Counted from the first letter of the stretch, positions 34,453 through 43,602 are shown. The stretch is 64,000 nucleotides of DNA from DASSQJ01 sp963772645 (GCA_963772645.1 CAVYYD010000011.1:186001-250000); one strand, 5' to 3'. Notes: a model not told the origin generated them from the letters alone. Made by a program: numbers and translations.

Positions 34453-35370
34453 ATGCTCGAACCGCACCGGCTCCGGGTCTTCCGCTCGGTCGTGGCGAGC
34501 GGTTCCGTCCAGGCCGCGGCGGACAACCTCGGCCTCACGTCGAGCGCGGTGAGCCAGCACCTGTCGGCGCTCCAGCGCGAGACCGGGCTGACCCTCTTCC
34601 AGCGGGCCGGGCGCGGCATCGTCCCCACCGAGGCCGCCCTCGTGCTCGACGCCCAGAGCGACGAGGCGATGAGCCAGTGGGGCCGCCTGGAGAAGGTCGT
34701 CTCCGACCTGCGTGACGGCCGGTCGGGGCGGCTGACCATCGGGTACTTCGCGTCGGCGGGGTCGGCGTGGATGCCGGTGCTCGTGCGCCGCCTCACCCGC
34801 GAGTTCCCCGACCTCGTCCTCGAGCTCGTCCTCAACGAGGTCGAGCAGCGGGGGTTCACCCCGGACATCGACCTCGTCATCGAGCCGCCCGGCGGCCCGG
34901 TCCCGCCCGGCTACGACCGCATCGACCTCCTGGAGGACCCGTTCGTCGCCGTCCTCCCGCGCGACCACGAGCTGGCCGGGGCCGAGGCGGTGGCCCTGAC
35001 CGACCTGCGGGGCGAGACCTGGGTGAGCAACGACCACCCGCACTCGATCGGGCACCGGCTGCTCGTCGCGGCGTGCAGCTCTGCGGGGCTGCGCCCGCGG
35101 TTCAGCGTCCAGGCCCAGGACCACCACACCGCGATCTCCTTCGTCGCGGCCGGCGTGGGCATCTCGGTGATGCCCGGTCTCGCCGCGGCGTCCCTGCCCT
35201 CGTCGGTGGTCCGCCTCGCGGTCTCGCCGCCGGCACCGGTGCGGCACCTCGCCGCCCTGGTCCGGCGGGTGGGGGCGCCCAGCCCACCGGCCGAGCGCGT
35301 CGTCGAGCTGCTCAGCGAGATGATCGCCGCCACGGGCGGCGGCCGCCGGCGGCCGCTCACCCCCGCCTGA
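34453..35370 (+). CDS. LysR-family transcriptional regulator
   Basis: A 305-aa regulator with the N-terminal winged helix-turn-helix (SGSVQAAADNLGLTSSAVSQ) and a periplasmic-binding-like effector domain. Effector and targets are unknown; the divergent 55-aa gene is the only adjacent candidate. Its stop lies in a hairpin shared with the convergent sigma-factor gene. Confidence 0.93.
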   Translation: MLEPHRLRVFRSVVASGSVQAAADNLGLTSSAVSQHLSALQRETGLTLFQRAGRGIVPTEAALVLDAQSDEAMSQWGRLEKVVSDLRDGRSGRLTIGYFASAGSAWMPVLVRRLTREFPDLVLELVLNEVEQRGFTPDIDLVIEPPGGPVPPGYDRIDLLEDPFVAVLPRDHELAGAEAVALTDLRGETWVSNDHPHSIGHRLLVAACSSAGLRPRFSVQAQDHHTAISFVAAGVGISVMPGLAAASLPSSVVRLAVSPPAPVRHLAALVRRVGAPSPPAERVVELLSEMIAATGGGRRRPLTPA

Positions 35371-35402
35371 CCGGCGGGCCCGGTGCGGCCTACGCCGGTC
35401 AG
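35367..35402. terminator. Bidirectional hairpin over both stop codons
   Basis: CTGACCGGCG (35367-35376) pairs perfectly with CGCCGGTCAG (35393-35402) around 16 nt. Both arms contain the stop codons of the convergent LysR and sigma-factor genes. Confidence 0.6.
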
Positions 35403-36160
35403 CGCGCGGCCGCACGCACCCGCTGCGCGAGGGCCTCGGGGACGACCGAGTCGGGGTCGCGCAGCCGGCCGACCGCCGCGGTGACCCCGACGATGCTCGC
35501 GTAGAGGCCCGGGCAGGTCGGGCAGCCACCGAGGTGCTCCTCCAGGAGGCGCCGCTCTCGCGGGGCGAGCTCGTCGTCGAGGTAGTCGCCGACGAGCGAG
35601 CGGGCCTGCCAGCAGCGCATCGGCACGCCCGCCATCGCCGCCCGGCGCTCCTCGTCCTCGGCGAGAACGCTGACGAGGAGGGCGCGGCCGCGCCGGAGCC
35701 GCGCCTTCGCGGCGGGGACCCCGATGTCGTGGACCGCCGCGACCTCGACCGAGGTCAGGCCCTCGAGGTCGTGCAGGAGGACGGCCGAGCGGAGGATGAC
35801 GGGAAGGTGCACCAGCGCGTCCCGGAGCCGGTCGCGGGTCTCGGCCCGGGCGAGGACGACGGCGGGGTCGACGGTGTAGGCGTCGTCGCGCCACGCCGCC
35901 TCGACGGCCTCGAGCAGGGCGTCGTCGGGGGTCGGTTCCGGGGTGTGGCGACGGGTCGAGTCGAGGAAGCGGTGGTGCATCACCGTGTGCAGCCACGTCG
36001 CGAGCGAGGCCTCGCCCCGGTAGCCCTCCCCCCGCTCGAGCGCCCGCAGGACGGCGTCCTGGACCAGGTCCTCGGCGTCGGAGGGGTCGCGGGTGAGCAG
36101 CCGCGCGTAGCGCAGCAGCCCGGGGAGGGCGGCGGTCAGCGCGTCGGGGTCCACGCCCAT
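35399..36160 (-). CDS. ECF sigma factor fused to a zinc-finger anti-sigma-type domain
   Basis: The 253-aa protein has sigma region 2 (AEDLVQDAVLRALERGEGY) and region 4 (GLTSVEVAAVHDIGVPAAKARLRRGRALL), then a zf-HC2-like domain (about 180-220) with the HxxxCxxC motif EEHLGGCPTC. In most bacteria the zinc-finger domain is a separate anti-sigma protein; here it is on the same chain and may sense redox state and hold the sigma part inactive. It is the last gene of a minus-strand series with DUF2892 and the redox cluster. Confidence 0.88.
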   Translation of the reverse strand: MGVDPDALTAALPGLLRYARLLTRDPSDAEDLVQDAVLRALERGEGYRGEASLATWLHTVMHHRFLDSTRRHTPEPTPDDALLEAVEAAWRDDAYTVDPAVVLARAETRDRLRDALVHLPVILRSAVLLHDLEGLTSVEVAAVHDIGVPAAKARLRRGRALLVSVLAEDEERRAAMAGVPMRCWQARSLVGDYLDDELAPRERRLLEEHLGGCPTCPGLYASIVGVTAAVGRLRDPDSVVPEALAQRVRAAAR

Positions 36161-36206
36161 GGCGCGATGCTAGAGGGCGCGGACCGGGCGCCGGGAACCG
36201 GCCGGG

Positions 36207-36407
36207 TCAGCGGCCGCTCGTGCTCGCGCCGAGGAGGCGGTACAGCGGGCAGAAGCGGACGACGGCGGTGACGGCGAGGACCGCCGCGAGGGCCAGCAGG
36301 ACGATGCCGAGGACGCTGCCGGCACCGACGAGGACGGCGGCGACGACGGCGACGAGGGCGAGGACGAGCCGAACGGCCCGGTCGGTGGTGCCGACGTTGG
36401 TGGTCAT
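36207..36407 (-). CDS. DUF2892/YgaP-type small membrane protein
   Basis: A 66-aa protein with two hydrophobic helices and the DUF2892 features NVGTTDRAVRLVLAL and RFCPLYRLLG. This domain is often fused to or next to rhodaneses. ATG 36407 follows AGAGAGACCTCCC. A degenerate copy of the sulfur operator lies upstream at 36483-36498, so it may be a weak member of the regulon. Confidence 0.9.
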   Translation of the reverse strand: MTTNVGTTDRAVRLVLALVAVVAAVLVGAGSVLGIVLLALAAVLAVTAVVRFCPLYRLLGASTSGR

Positions 36408-36482
36408 GGGAGGTCTCTCCTTCGGGTGCGGGGCCCCGGGTGGGCCCCCTCACCTCCTTGGACGGATGGGCGGCCCGAAGGG

Positions 36483-36498
36483 ATACCTCGTGGGTCAG
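36483..36498 (-). promoter_or_regulatory. Degenerate CsoR/CstR-type operator before DUF2892
   Basis: On the minus strand: TGACCC-ACGA-GGTAT-like (three mismatches in the twelve conserved positions), followed by a -10-like TATCCC. The left half includes the ferredoxin stop codon. Weak support only. Confidence 0.3.
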
Positions 36499-36701
36499 GG
36501 GCGGTCCGCCCAGTAGAGGGCACGGGCCGGGCAGAAACGGATGGCGGTGTCGCCCTCCTCCCGCTCGACGTGCGGCTCGTCGAGCACCGGGTAGCCGTTG
36601 CGGTCGAGGCGCACCCGGCCCTCCAGGAGGGTCGCGCAGATCCCGTGGCCGCTGCACGCGATGCGGTCGACCCGCAGCTCAGGCTCGGTACGCACGGTCA
36701 T
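36495..36701 (-). CDS. Small ferredoxin (3Fe-4S type)
   Basis: A 68-aa electron carrier with cysteines in ACSGHGICATL and a last one in RFCPARAL; three cysteines with His at the second-position gap fit a 3Fe-4S ferredoxin. The start overlaps the NuoF-like gene by 23 nt, so the two are translated together and the ferredoxin probably receives or gives electrons to that flavoprotein. Confidence 0.88.
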   Translation of the reverse strand: MTVRTEPELRVDRIACSGHGICATLLEGRVRLDRNGYPVLDEPHVEREEGDTAIRFCPARALYWADRP

Positions 36702-37782
36702 GGCTCCTCTCGCTCGGGCAGGCCCCGGAGGCGTGCGCCGCCAGGTGTGGTTCGAGGACGCGCAGCGCGCTCCCGGCGAAGCGGCCCACGCCGTCGGGGA
36801 ACCGGCACGCACCGCGGTTCGGCAGGAGCCCGGCCGCGGCCCGCACCCCCTCGAGCTCCCGCCGCGAGGGCACCGCGACGAGCCGTCGCCACGCCTCGGC
36901 CACCGACGGGACGCCGAACATGCACGGGCCGCACTGCCCGGCGGTCTCGCCGGCCGCATAGAGGAGGAAGCTCGTGACGACCTCGAGAGGGCAGCGCGTC
37001 GGGTCCAGGACGTCGATGATGCCCGGGCCGAGGGCGCCGCCGTGGCGCGAGAGGTCCCTGGTCGACCAGGTGAGCCCCCGCACCTCGTCGACGGTGAGGA
37101 GGATGCCGCCGAGGCCGCCGACGACGACGACCTCGTACCCCCGGGCCGGCCGGGCGGCGTCGAGCAGGTCGGTCATCCGGACCCCGGCCTCGGTGTCGAG
37201 GACCCCGGGGTGCTCGACCGCGCCGGTGAGCGCCACGAGCCGCGGTCCCGGCTCCTGCGGCGTGCCGAAGGATCGGAACCAGTCCGCGCCCTGCTCGGCC
37301 ACCTGGGCGATCCGCCAGACCGTCTCGGCGTTGAGGACCACCGTCGGCGGCACGCGCCGGCCGCCCTGGTCCCGGCCGCCCATGACGAACGGCCGGCGCT
37401 TGGTCATCGGCCGGGCGAGGCCGCCGTGCGCGAGGGAGACGAGGGAGGTCTCCTCGGACGAGACGTACCGCTCGGGCACCTCGAGGACGTCCAGACCGGC
37501 GCGGGCCAGGGTCGTCGCGGTGGCCGACCCGCGGTGCGCGGCGAACCGGACGTGGCGGCGCCGTCGCCCGCGGCCGGCCACGAGGCGCGCCCCGGAGACG
37601 AGCTCGTCGAGGTGGTGCTCGACGACGTAGGCGTCCTTGACCGCGCCGATCTCGCCGTCGCAGGCGTTGACGAGGAGGTGGGCCCCGTGCTCGTGGGCGG
37701 CACGGACCTTGACGGCGGTGCTGAAGGCGGCGCCGCCACGGCCGGTGAGGCCGGCCGCGTCGAGCAGGTCGACGAGGTTCAC
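36679..37782 (-). CDS. NuoF-like NADH-binding flavoprotein with iron-sulfur region
   Basis: A 367-aa relative of the NADH-oxidising subunit of complex I. The FMN/NADH-site GLTGRGGAAFSTAVK and NACDGEIGAVKDAY are at the start; the 4Fe-4S motif ESAGQCGPC appears as ETAGQCGPCMFG, with a fourth Cys later (NRGACRFPDG). It would feed NADH electrons to the ferric-reductase-like membrane protein or the ferredoxin. GTG 37782 overlaps the upstream stop by 4 nt (GTGA), fixing the start. Confidence 0.88.
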   Translation of the reverse strand: MNLVDLLDAAGLTGRGGAAFSTAVKVRAAHEHGAHLLVNACDGEIGAVKDAYVVEHHLDELVSGARLVAGRGRRRRHVRFAAHRGSATATTLARAGLDVLEVPERYVSSEETSLVSLAHGGLARPMTKRRPFVMGGRDQGGRRVPPTVVLNAETVWRIAQVAEQGADWFRSFGTPQEPGPRLVALTGAVEHPGVLDTEAGVRMTDLLDAARPARGYEVVVVGGLGGILLTVDEVRGLTWSTRDLSRHGGALGPGIIDVLDPTRCPLEVVTSFLLYAAGETAGQCGPCMFGVPSVAEAWRRLVAVPSRRELEGVRAAAGLLPNRGACRFPDGVGRFAGSALRVLEPHLAAHASGACPSERSHDRAYRA

Positions 37783-38345
37783 GACCACTCCTGTTCGAGG
37801 ACGGCGTCCCGGCGGTCCCGGTCCGCGTGCGGGGTGGCGAGCAGCCGCCAGAGGATCATGCCGACCCCGACGACCCCGCAGAGGAAGGTCGTGCCGCGGA
37901 GCAGGATCTCGCTGGAGGTCCCGAGCATGAACCCGTGGAGCAGGGCGAACGGCCAGAGGAGGTAGGCGGCGTAGTGCACGACCCGCCAGGCGCGCTCCGG
38001 CAGGCGGTGGCGCCACCACGAGGTGACGAGCACGGCGGCGAGGACGTCGACGGCGAGCGTGCCGAGGCCGACCCAGAACGTCTCGTAGCCGCTGGTGAAC
38101 GGCAGGACGGCCGAGACGAGGTCGACGCTGACGTAGGTCTCGCCGATGGCCGTCGCGATGTGGGTGAGGAGGAAGGCGAGCATCCCGAGGGAGAGCCAGC
38201 GGTGCACCGCCATGACGACCGTCGCGTTCTCGCCGTGCGGGGTGCGGCGACCGGCGGTGACGACGCCGAGCACGACGACCGCGGTGAGCAGGACGATGCT
38301 GACGACCCCCGTCGCGCGGGAGAGGTACCAGAGGGCGAGGTTCAC
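37779..38345 (-). CDS. Ferric-reductase-like transmembrane protein (cytochrome b type)
   Basis: A 188-aa membrane protein with about five to six helices and paired histidines (VVMAVHRWLSLGM, LLTHIATAIGE, WRVVHYAAYLLWPFALLHG) that can bind two b-hemes across the membrane, as in FRE/MsrQ/NOX proteins. GTG 38345 overlaps the ApbE stop (GTGA). It is the likely path for electrons from the NuoF-like protein to the outside. Confidence 0.88.
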   Translation of the reverse strand: MNLALWYLSRATGVVSIVLLTAVVVLGVVTAGRRTPHGENATVVMAVHRWLSLGMLAFLLTHIATAIGETYVSVDLVSAVLPFTSGYETFWVGLGTLAVDVLAAVLVTSWWRHRLPERAWRVVHYAAYLLWPFALLHGFMLGTSSEILLRGTTFLCGVVGVGMILWRLLATPHADRDRRDAVLEQEWS

Positions 38346-39304
38346 CGGGGTGCTCCTTCGGTGGGGTCGGGCCAGCCGGGGGTCGTGAGGACCCGGCCGG
38401 GCGCGTCGAGGCGGGCGGGGATGCCGACCCGCCGGAGCCACTCGGGAGCGTCCTCCCCGAGGACGACCGCGGCCGTCGAAGCGGCGTTGGCCTCGACGGC
38501 GTTCGCGGCGACGCAGGTGACCTGGTCCCAGGTGGCCGGGGCGGTGCGCCCGGTGCGGGGATCCAGGACGTGGTGGCGGGTGCTGCCGTCGGCGGTCGAC
38601 CAGGTGCGGTGGCGGGTCGAGCTCGTCGTGACCGCCTGCCCGGGGGCGATCCCGATGACCTGGAGGGTCCGTCCGGTGACGTCGTCGACGGCCACCTGCC
38701 AGCCACCCTCCGGGGCGGTGCCGCCGACCGCGATGTCACCGCCGAGGTTGACGAGGAAGCCGCCGGGCAGGCGGGCGGCGAGCCGCTCCGCGAGCACGTC
38801 GGCGGCGTGGGCCTTGCCCGTGGCGCCGAGGTCGAGCAGGCAGCCCCGGGGCACGTCGACCCGGTCCGTGGCCGGGTCGATGGTGACGGTCCGCCAGCCG
38901 GGGACCTCGGCGGCCGGCGCCCCGGCGGTGGGGAGGGGGCCGCGGGCCCGGACCTCGTCGAGGTCGAGGTCGTAGCCGCTGGCCTCGACGGCGCGGCCCA
39001 CGGTCGGGTCGACGAGCCCGTCGGTCAGCCGTGCGGCGCGCAGGGCGGCTCGCAGGCTTCCGGCGAGCACGGGGGAGACGAGCGCGGAGGCCGGACCGCG
39101 CTCGGCGGCGCGGGCGAGTGCGCTGACCTCGGAGTCGGGACGGAAGCGGGAGGCGGCGTGGTCGAGGGCTGCGAGATGCTCCCGCACCGTCGTGGTCGCC
39201 TCGTCGAGGGTCGAGGGGTCGGTGACGACGAGGCGGATCGTCGTGCCGATCGCCTCGAGGCTCGCCCTCGCCGGGTCCGTGCGGGTCGTCGCGCTCGGGG
39301 TCAC
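38342..39304 (-). CDS. apbE: FAD:protein FMN transferase (ApbE)
   Basis: A 320-aa flavinyltransferase that attaches FMN to Ser/Thr of extracytosolic redox proteins. Family motifs: CLLDLGATGKAHAADVL, FLVNLGGDIAVGG, RHHVLDPRTGR and ANAVEANAASTAAVVLG. No lipobox was seen. GTG 39304 starts 4 bp after the small secreted protein. Its presence implies a flavinylated partner; no classic FMN-binding domain protein is encoded in this window. Confidence 0.9.
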   Translation of the reverse strand: MTPSATTRTDPARASLEAIGTTIRLVVTDPSTLDEATTTVREHLAALDHAASRFRPDSEVSALARAAERGPASALVSPVLAGSLRAALRAARLTDGLVDPTVGRAVEASGYDLDLDEVRARGPLPTAGAPAAEVPGWRTVTIDPATDRVDVPRGCLLDLGATGKAHAADVLAERLAARLPGGFLVNLGGDIAVGGTAPEGGWQVAVDDVTGRTLQVIGIAPGQAVTTSSTRHRTWSTADGSTRHHVLDPRTGRTAPATWDQVTCVAANAVEANAASTAAVVLGEDAPEWLRRVGIPARLDAPGRVLTTPGWPDPTEGAPR

Positions 39305-39308
39305 CTCG

Positions 39309-39611
39309 TCACGACCCGTTGGTGCTCGACTGGGCGGCGGTGCCGCCCGAGGAGACGCTGCCGGTCGGGGCGAACCCGGCGCCGGTGTCCGAGGAGGACG
39401 AGGAGGGGCTCGGCGTGCTCGGGGCACTGCCCGAGGAGGTGCTGGCGCCGGAGGAGGAGCCGGTGCCGGTCGTCGAGGCGGCCGCGACGGTGCTGCTCCG
39501 GGTGGCGCTCGCGAGGTGGACCCCGACACCACCCGTGGCCAGGGCCGCGGCCGCGACGGCCGTCGCGGTGAGGAGCCTGGCCCGTCGCAGGGCCCTGGGG
39601 TTGCGGGTCAT
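39309..39611 (-). CDS. Small secreted Ser/Thr-rich protein B
   Basis: A 100-aa protein with an N-terminal signal or anchor helix (LLTATAVAAAALATGGVGVHLA) and a low-complexity tail of Ser, Gly, Thr and Pro, ending TNGS. It resembles the product of 39823-40116 in the helix and in the NGS ending. It is immediately upstream of apbE. The tail stretch SSSGASTSS is loosely like ApbE acceptor sites, which is speculative. Confidence 0.75.
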   Translation of the reverse strand: MTRNPRALRRARLLTATAVAAAALATGGVGVHLASATRSSTVAAASTTGTGSSSGASTSSGSAPSTPSPSSSSSDTGAGFAPTGSVSSGGTAAQSSTNGS

Positions 39612-39721
39612 CTGGATCACCTTCACGTGGTCTGCTGTCGTTGGTTCCTCGACCATCCACGGGACCGCTGTGCGCCTGCTGTGCGGCGTGGATGCGGCGG
39701 CTGTACACCCGGGAGCCCGGA

Positions 39722-39748
39722 AGCCACCGGCTCGCCGAGCCGGTGGCT
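39722..39748 (-). terminator. Hairpin between the two small secreted genes
   Basis: AGCCACCGGCTCG (39722-39734) and CGAGCCGGTGGCT (39736-39748) are perfectly complementary. It lies 75 bp past the stop of protein A, so the apbE unit probably starts from its own promoter between 39650 and 39720. Confidence 0.75.
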
Positions 39749-39822
39749 GCCGCCTCCGACGCAAGGACGAGGGCGCCCCGCGGCGGGTGCCGCTCGGCGT
39801 GTCCTCGTCGTGGCGTGCCCGG

Positions 39823-40116
39823 TCAGGAGCCGTTCGAGCGGGCGTGGACCTGGCCGCCGCCCCCGGTGGAGGGGGCCTGGACCTGGCCGAAGCCGGAGAA
39901 GCCCCCGAAGAAGCCGCCGCCGTCGTCCTGCTGCTGCGGGGCGCTCTGCTGGGGCTGCTGGTCGGCGGACCCGGTGGAGCTCCGGGGCGCCTGGGCGGCC
40001 TGGGCGCTCTGGTGGTCGGTGGCGAGATGCACCCCGAGCGCGGCCGTGGCGAGGCCGGCGGCAGCCACGGCCGTGCCCGTCAGGGTGCGGGCGATGCTGA
40101 GTGCGCGGTTGGGCAT
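39823..40116 (-). CDS. Small secreted Gln/Gly-rich protein A
   Basis: A 97-aa exported or anchored protein: hydrophobic helix (TLTGTAVAAAGLATAALGVHLA), then a Gln/Ser stretch, then a GGGFFGGFSGFGQ part and an end RSNGS. It is a paralogue of protein B at 39309-39611. ATG 40116 follows GAAGGAG. Function unknown; the link to the redox cluster is by position and by shared leader sequence. Confidence 0.75.
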   Translation of the reverse strand: MPNRALSIARTLTGTAVAAAGLATAALGVHLATDHQSAQAAQAPRSSTGSADQQPQQSAPQQQDDGGGFFGGFSGFGQVQAPSTGGGGQVHARSNGS

Positions 40117-40134
40117 GACGCTCCTTCGGTCGTT

Positions 40135-40149
40135 GGTTCCCACGGAACC
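40135..40149. promoter_or_regulatory. Palindrome before protein A
   Basis: GGTTCC-CAC-GGAACC. On the minus strand GGAACC followed by AACGAC matches an ECF-type -35 element; the same 12 nt GGAACCAACGAC precede protein B (39637-39648, minus strand). The nearby ECF sigma factor could use them. Confidence 0.4.
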
Positions 40150-40246
40150 TCTCCGACCTGTGACGGACCTGTCCCGGCCCTGTCACCCGACCCGACGTCC
40201 GCGACCGGGGTGGCGCCGGGCGCGGGCGGCCCCGCGTTCCCGGGTG

Positions 40247-42867
40247 TCACCGGACGGAGGCCGGCTCCTCCTCGGGTGCGGGCTCGGCCCCGGGGGCCTC
40301 GGCGGCCGGCTCGGGTGCGCCGCCGAGCGCGCCGGCGCGCAGCCGCTCGCCGAGGGTCAGCCCCTCGACGTCGAGCTCGGGCAGCAACCGGTCCAGCCAG
40401 CGCGGCAGGTACCACGCCCGGTCGCCGAGCAGGTGCATGAGCGCGGGGGTCAGGGTCAGCCGGACGAGGACCGCATCGACGAGCACCCCCACGGCCAGGC
40501 CGAAGCCGATCGGCCGGACCATGACGAGGTGCGAGTAGGCGAAGCCGAGGAAGACCGAGGTCATGATGACCGCCGCCGCCGTCACCACCTTGGCGCCGTG
40601 GACGAAGCCGGAGCGCACCGCCGCGCGCGACTCCTCGCCGTGGGCGCGCGCCTCGTGCATCCCCGAGACGAGGAACATCTGGTAGTCCATCGCCAGCCCG
40701 AAGAGCACGCCGATCAGGATGATCGGCATGAAGGACAGCAGCGGCCCGGGCTGGGTGACGCCGAAGAGCGCTCCGAGCCAGCCCCACTGGTGCACCGCGG
40801 TAGTGGCACCGAACGCGGCCGCGACCGACAGCAGGAAGCCGCCGGTGGCGACGAGCGGGACGACGAGCGAGCGGAAGACGACCATGAGGATGAGCAGCGA
40901 GAGCCCGACGACGACCAGGAGGTAGGTCGGCAGCGCGGAGGCGAGCCGGTCGGAGATCTCGATGTTGGCCACCGTCTGGCCGGTGAGGCCGACCTCGATC
41001 CCGTCGTGCCGTTGCAGGATCCCTGCCGCGGTCTGGATGCCGTCCAGCGTCGAGCGGGTCTGCTCCTCGGCCGGCCCGGTGGTCGGGACCACCTGGAAGG
41101 CGAGGGTGCTGCGGTCGGCGCTGACGCCGAACGGCACGACGCTGGCGACTCCGTCGACCTCGCCGAGGGTCCGGACCACGGTGGCCTGCTCGTGCAGCAC
41201 CTCGGCGTCGGTGCGGGTGCCGGGGTGCGGCGGGAGGGTGGCGAGCCCGACGACCGGCCCGTTCATCCCCGGTCCGAACTCGTCGGCGATGGTCGAGTAC
41301 GCGGTGTAGGCCGAGGAGCCGGTGGGCTCGCTGCCGCCGTCGGGCAGGCCGAGCCGCATCGAGGCGGCCGGCACGGCCAGGACCCCGAGGACGGCGACGA
41401 CGCCGAGCACGGTGAGCCAGGGCACGCGGGTGACCAGCCCGACGAACCACGCGCCGTGCTCCTCCTCGGTGTCCCGCGAGTGGCGGGCGCCCTCCGCCAG
41501 GTCGCCGGGGTGCTCGAAGCCCGCGCGGCGCCAGGCCCGGCGGCTGATGACGCGGGTCCCCATGAGCCGCAGCACGGCCGGGCTGACGGTGACCGCGACG
41601 AGCACCGCGACGGCCACCGTGGCGGCTGCCACGACACCCATCTCGGCGAGGATCGGGATGCCGGAGAGCACGAGCGCGGCGAGGGCGATGACGACGGTGG
41701 TGCCGGCGAAGGTGACGGCCGAGCCGGCGGTGGCGACCGAGCGCGCGACCGACTCCAGGAGCGGCATCCCGCGCAGGATGTTCCCGCGGTGCCGGTTGAC
41801 GATGAAGAGGGCGTAGTCGATGCCGACCGCCAGGCCGAGCATGAGCGCGAGCGCCGGGGTCGTGGTGTTCATCTCGACGACCGAGGTGAAGGCCATGGCA
41901 CCGCCGAGCCCGACGCCGACCCCGAGGAGGGCGACGAGGAGCGGGCAGGCCGGCGGCCACGAGGCTGCCGAGGACGATGACGAGGACGAGGAGCGGCGAC
42001 GGTGAGGCCGAGGATCTCGCCGGGGCCGATGAACTCCAGCTGCCTGGGTGATCTCGACGCTGTAGCGACGGCGGTGACCCCGGCGGCCCGAGGATCGGGT
42101 CGCCCGTCGCCGGGATCCGGGCGCGGTCCTCGGCGGGCACCGACTGGGCGTTGTCGTCGAACTGGACCTGGACGACGGCGACGCGGCCGTCCTGGCTGAC
42201 CAGCCGGGTCCCGGCGGAGGCGTCCGCGACGGTGGCGCCGTCCTGGTATGCGCTGCTCGCCGGCGAGGTACTGCTGCTCGCCCTCGGCGAGCTGCTGCCT
42301 CGGCCTGCGCCACCTGCGCCGCGCCGCTGGCGACCTGCGGCTCGAGGCCGGGGATGCGACGGGTCGTCCGGGTTTGCCCTCTCGAGCTGGGCGAGGAGGG
42401 CCTCGCCGCCGGCGAGCTGGGCCTTGGCCGCGTCGAGCTGCTGGCGGCCGGTGGTGAGCTCGTCCTTGGCCGCGTCGAGCTGCGTGCGGCGGCGGCGAGC
42501 TGCTCGGCACTGGTGCGATCTGCTGCTGGGCGGCGAACGGGTCGACGACGCGCTCGACGTGCGGGACGGTCGACCAGGTGGCGAGGGCCCGGCCGACGGC
42601 CTCCTTCTGGTCGGCGCTGAACGGGCCGCCCGCGTCGGTGCTCAGCACGACCCGCCCGAACCCGCCTGCCGCCGAGGGGACCTCGCGGCCGAGCTGGCGA
42701 GCACCCGCTCGAAGCCGGTCCCCGGGATGGACGACCTGGCTGGTCAGCGGCGTGCCGATGGTGGCGGCGAGCGTACCGACGACGGCGAGCAGGACGAGCC
42801 AGGCGCCGAGGATGCGCCAGGCGTGGGTGGCGGCCCAGCGGCCGAGGCGGTAGAGCAGGGTGGACAT
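40247..42867 (-). pseudogene. MMPL-family transporter, frameshifted in its N-terminal half
   Basis: The reading frame from 40247 to about 41945 codes for an intact C-terminal half of an RND/MMPL exporter (GIDYALFIVNRHRGN; ILIGVLFGLAMDYQMFLVSGMHEA; several helices). The N-terminus (MSTLLYRLGRWAATHAWRIL, ATG 42867) is in another frame, and between about 41945 and 42730 the frame must shift many times. Both insertions and deletions are needed, while base composition stays coding-like, so sequencing error is more likely than decay. If intact it would be about 870 aa. It follows the TetR gene on the same strand and is probably its target. Confidence 0.85.
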
Positions 42868-42899
42868 GGGGCCTCCGGGTGGCGGGGTCGGCGCGGACG

Positions 42900-43546
42900 T
42901 CGGTGGAGGGCGACGTCGAGGGCGGGTCGGGCAGGAGGTGGTGCCGAGGGAGAGCGCCTCGGCGAGGGCGGCGTGGAAGGACCGGGCCCTCGGTGCCGGT
43001 GTCGCCGAGGGGCGTGCCCGGGCCCAGACCCGCAGGGCGGCCTCGGCGGCGGCCGAGACAGCGTCGCGGTGAGGACGCGACCTGCAGCTCGGACGGGCGT
43101 CGGGCCGAGGCGGTCGCGCAGCCATCCCTCGAACCAGTCGAGCCAGGAGTGGAGCTCGCCGAGGATGAGCGCCTGCGTGCGGCGAGGCTCTCGCCCGCCT
43201 CGGCGAGCACGCCGATGCGCTCGACGAGGTCGAGGTCGACGGGGTCGTCGACGACGGCGAGGACGCTGTCGACGACGTGCTCACTCGGCCGGGCGCTGCT
43301 CGAGCCGGCGGCGGCCGACGCGAGCAGCTCGGCGAGGCTCGCGGTCAGCACCGACTCCACGGAGGGGTAGTAGTTGAAGAAGGTGCGCCGGGACACCCCG
43401 GCCCGCTCGGCGACGGCCTCGGCGGTGACGGCGTCGACCCCCCGGTCCCGCACGATCTCGTAGGCCGCCCGGGCGAGCGAGCGGGCCGTCTCCTCCCGCT
43501 TGCGCTCGCGCAGGCTGCTCGGGAGGCAGGCGGGCAGGGGGGTCAC
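42900..43546 (-). pseudogene. TetR-family regulator, frameshifted after the DNA-binding domain
   Basis: From GTG 43546 the first 100 codons encode a clean TetR helix-turn-helix (RSLARAAYEIVRDRGVDAVT, AERAGVSRRTFFNYYPSVES). After about 43185 the frame has to change to keep the ligand-domain helices (LGELHSWLDWFEGWLRDRLG) and again near 43070. The true end cannot be fixed; about 42900 is an estimate. It precedes the MMPL gene and has two inverted repeats in front of it, so it probably represses the transporter and itself. Confidence 0.75.
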
Positions 43547-43568
43547 ACGGGGGAGCGTACGTCCAGGC

Positions 43569-43602
43569 TGCACTCCCGTGCAAACCTGCACACAGATGCA
43601 GG
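43569..43602. promoter_or_regulatory. Candidate TetR operators (TGCA repeats)
   Basis: TGCAC-TCCC-GTGCA (43569-43582) and CCTGCA-CACAGA-TGCAGG (43585-43602) are two adjacent inverted repeats in the divergent region between the TetR and LLM genes. Confidence 0.55.
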
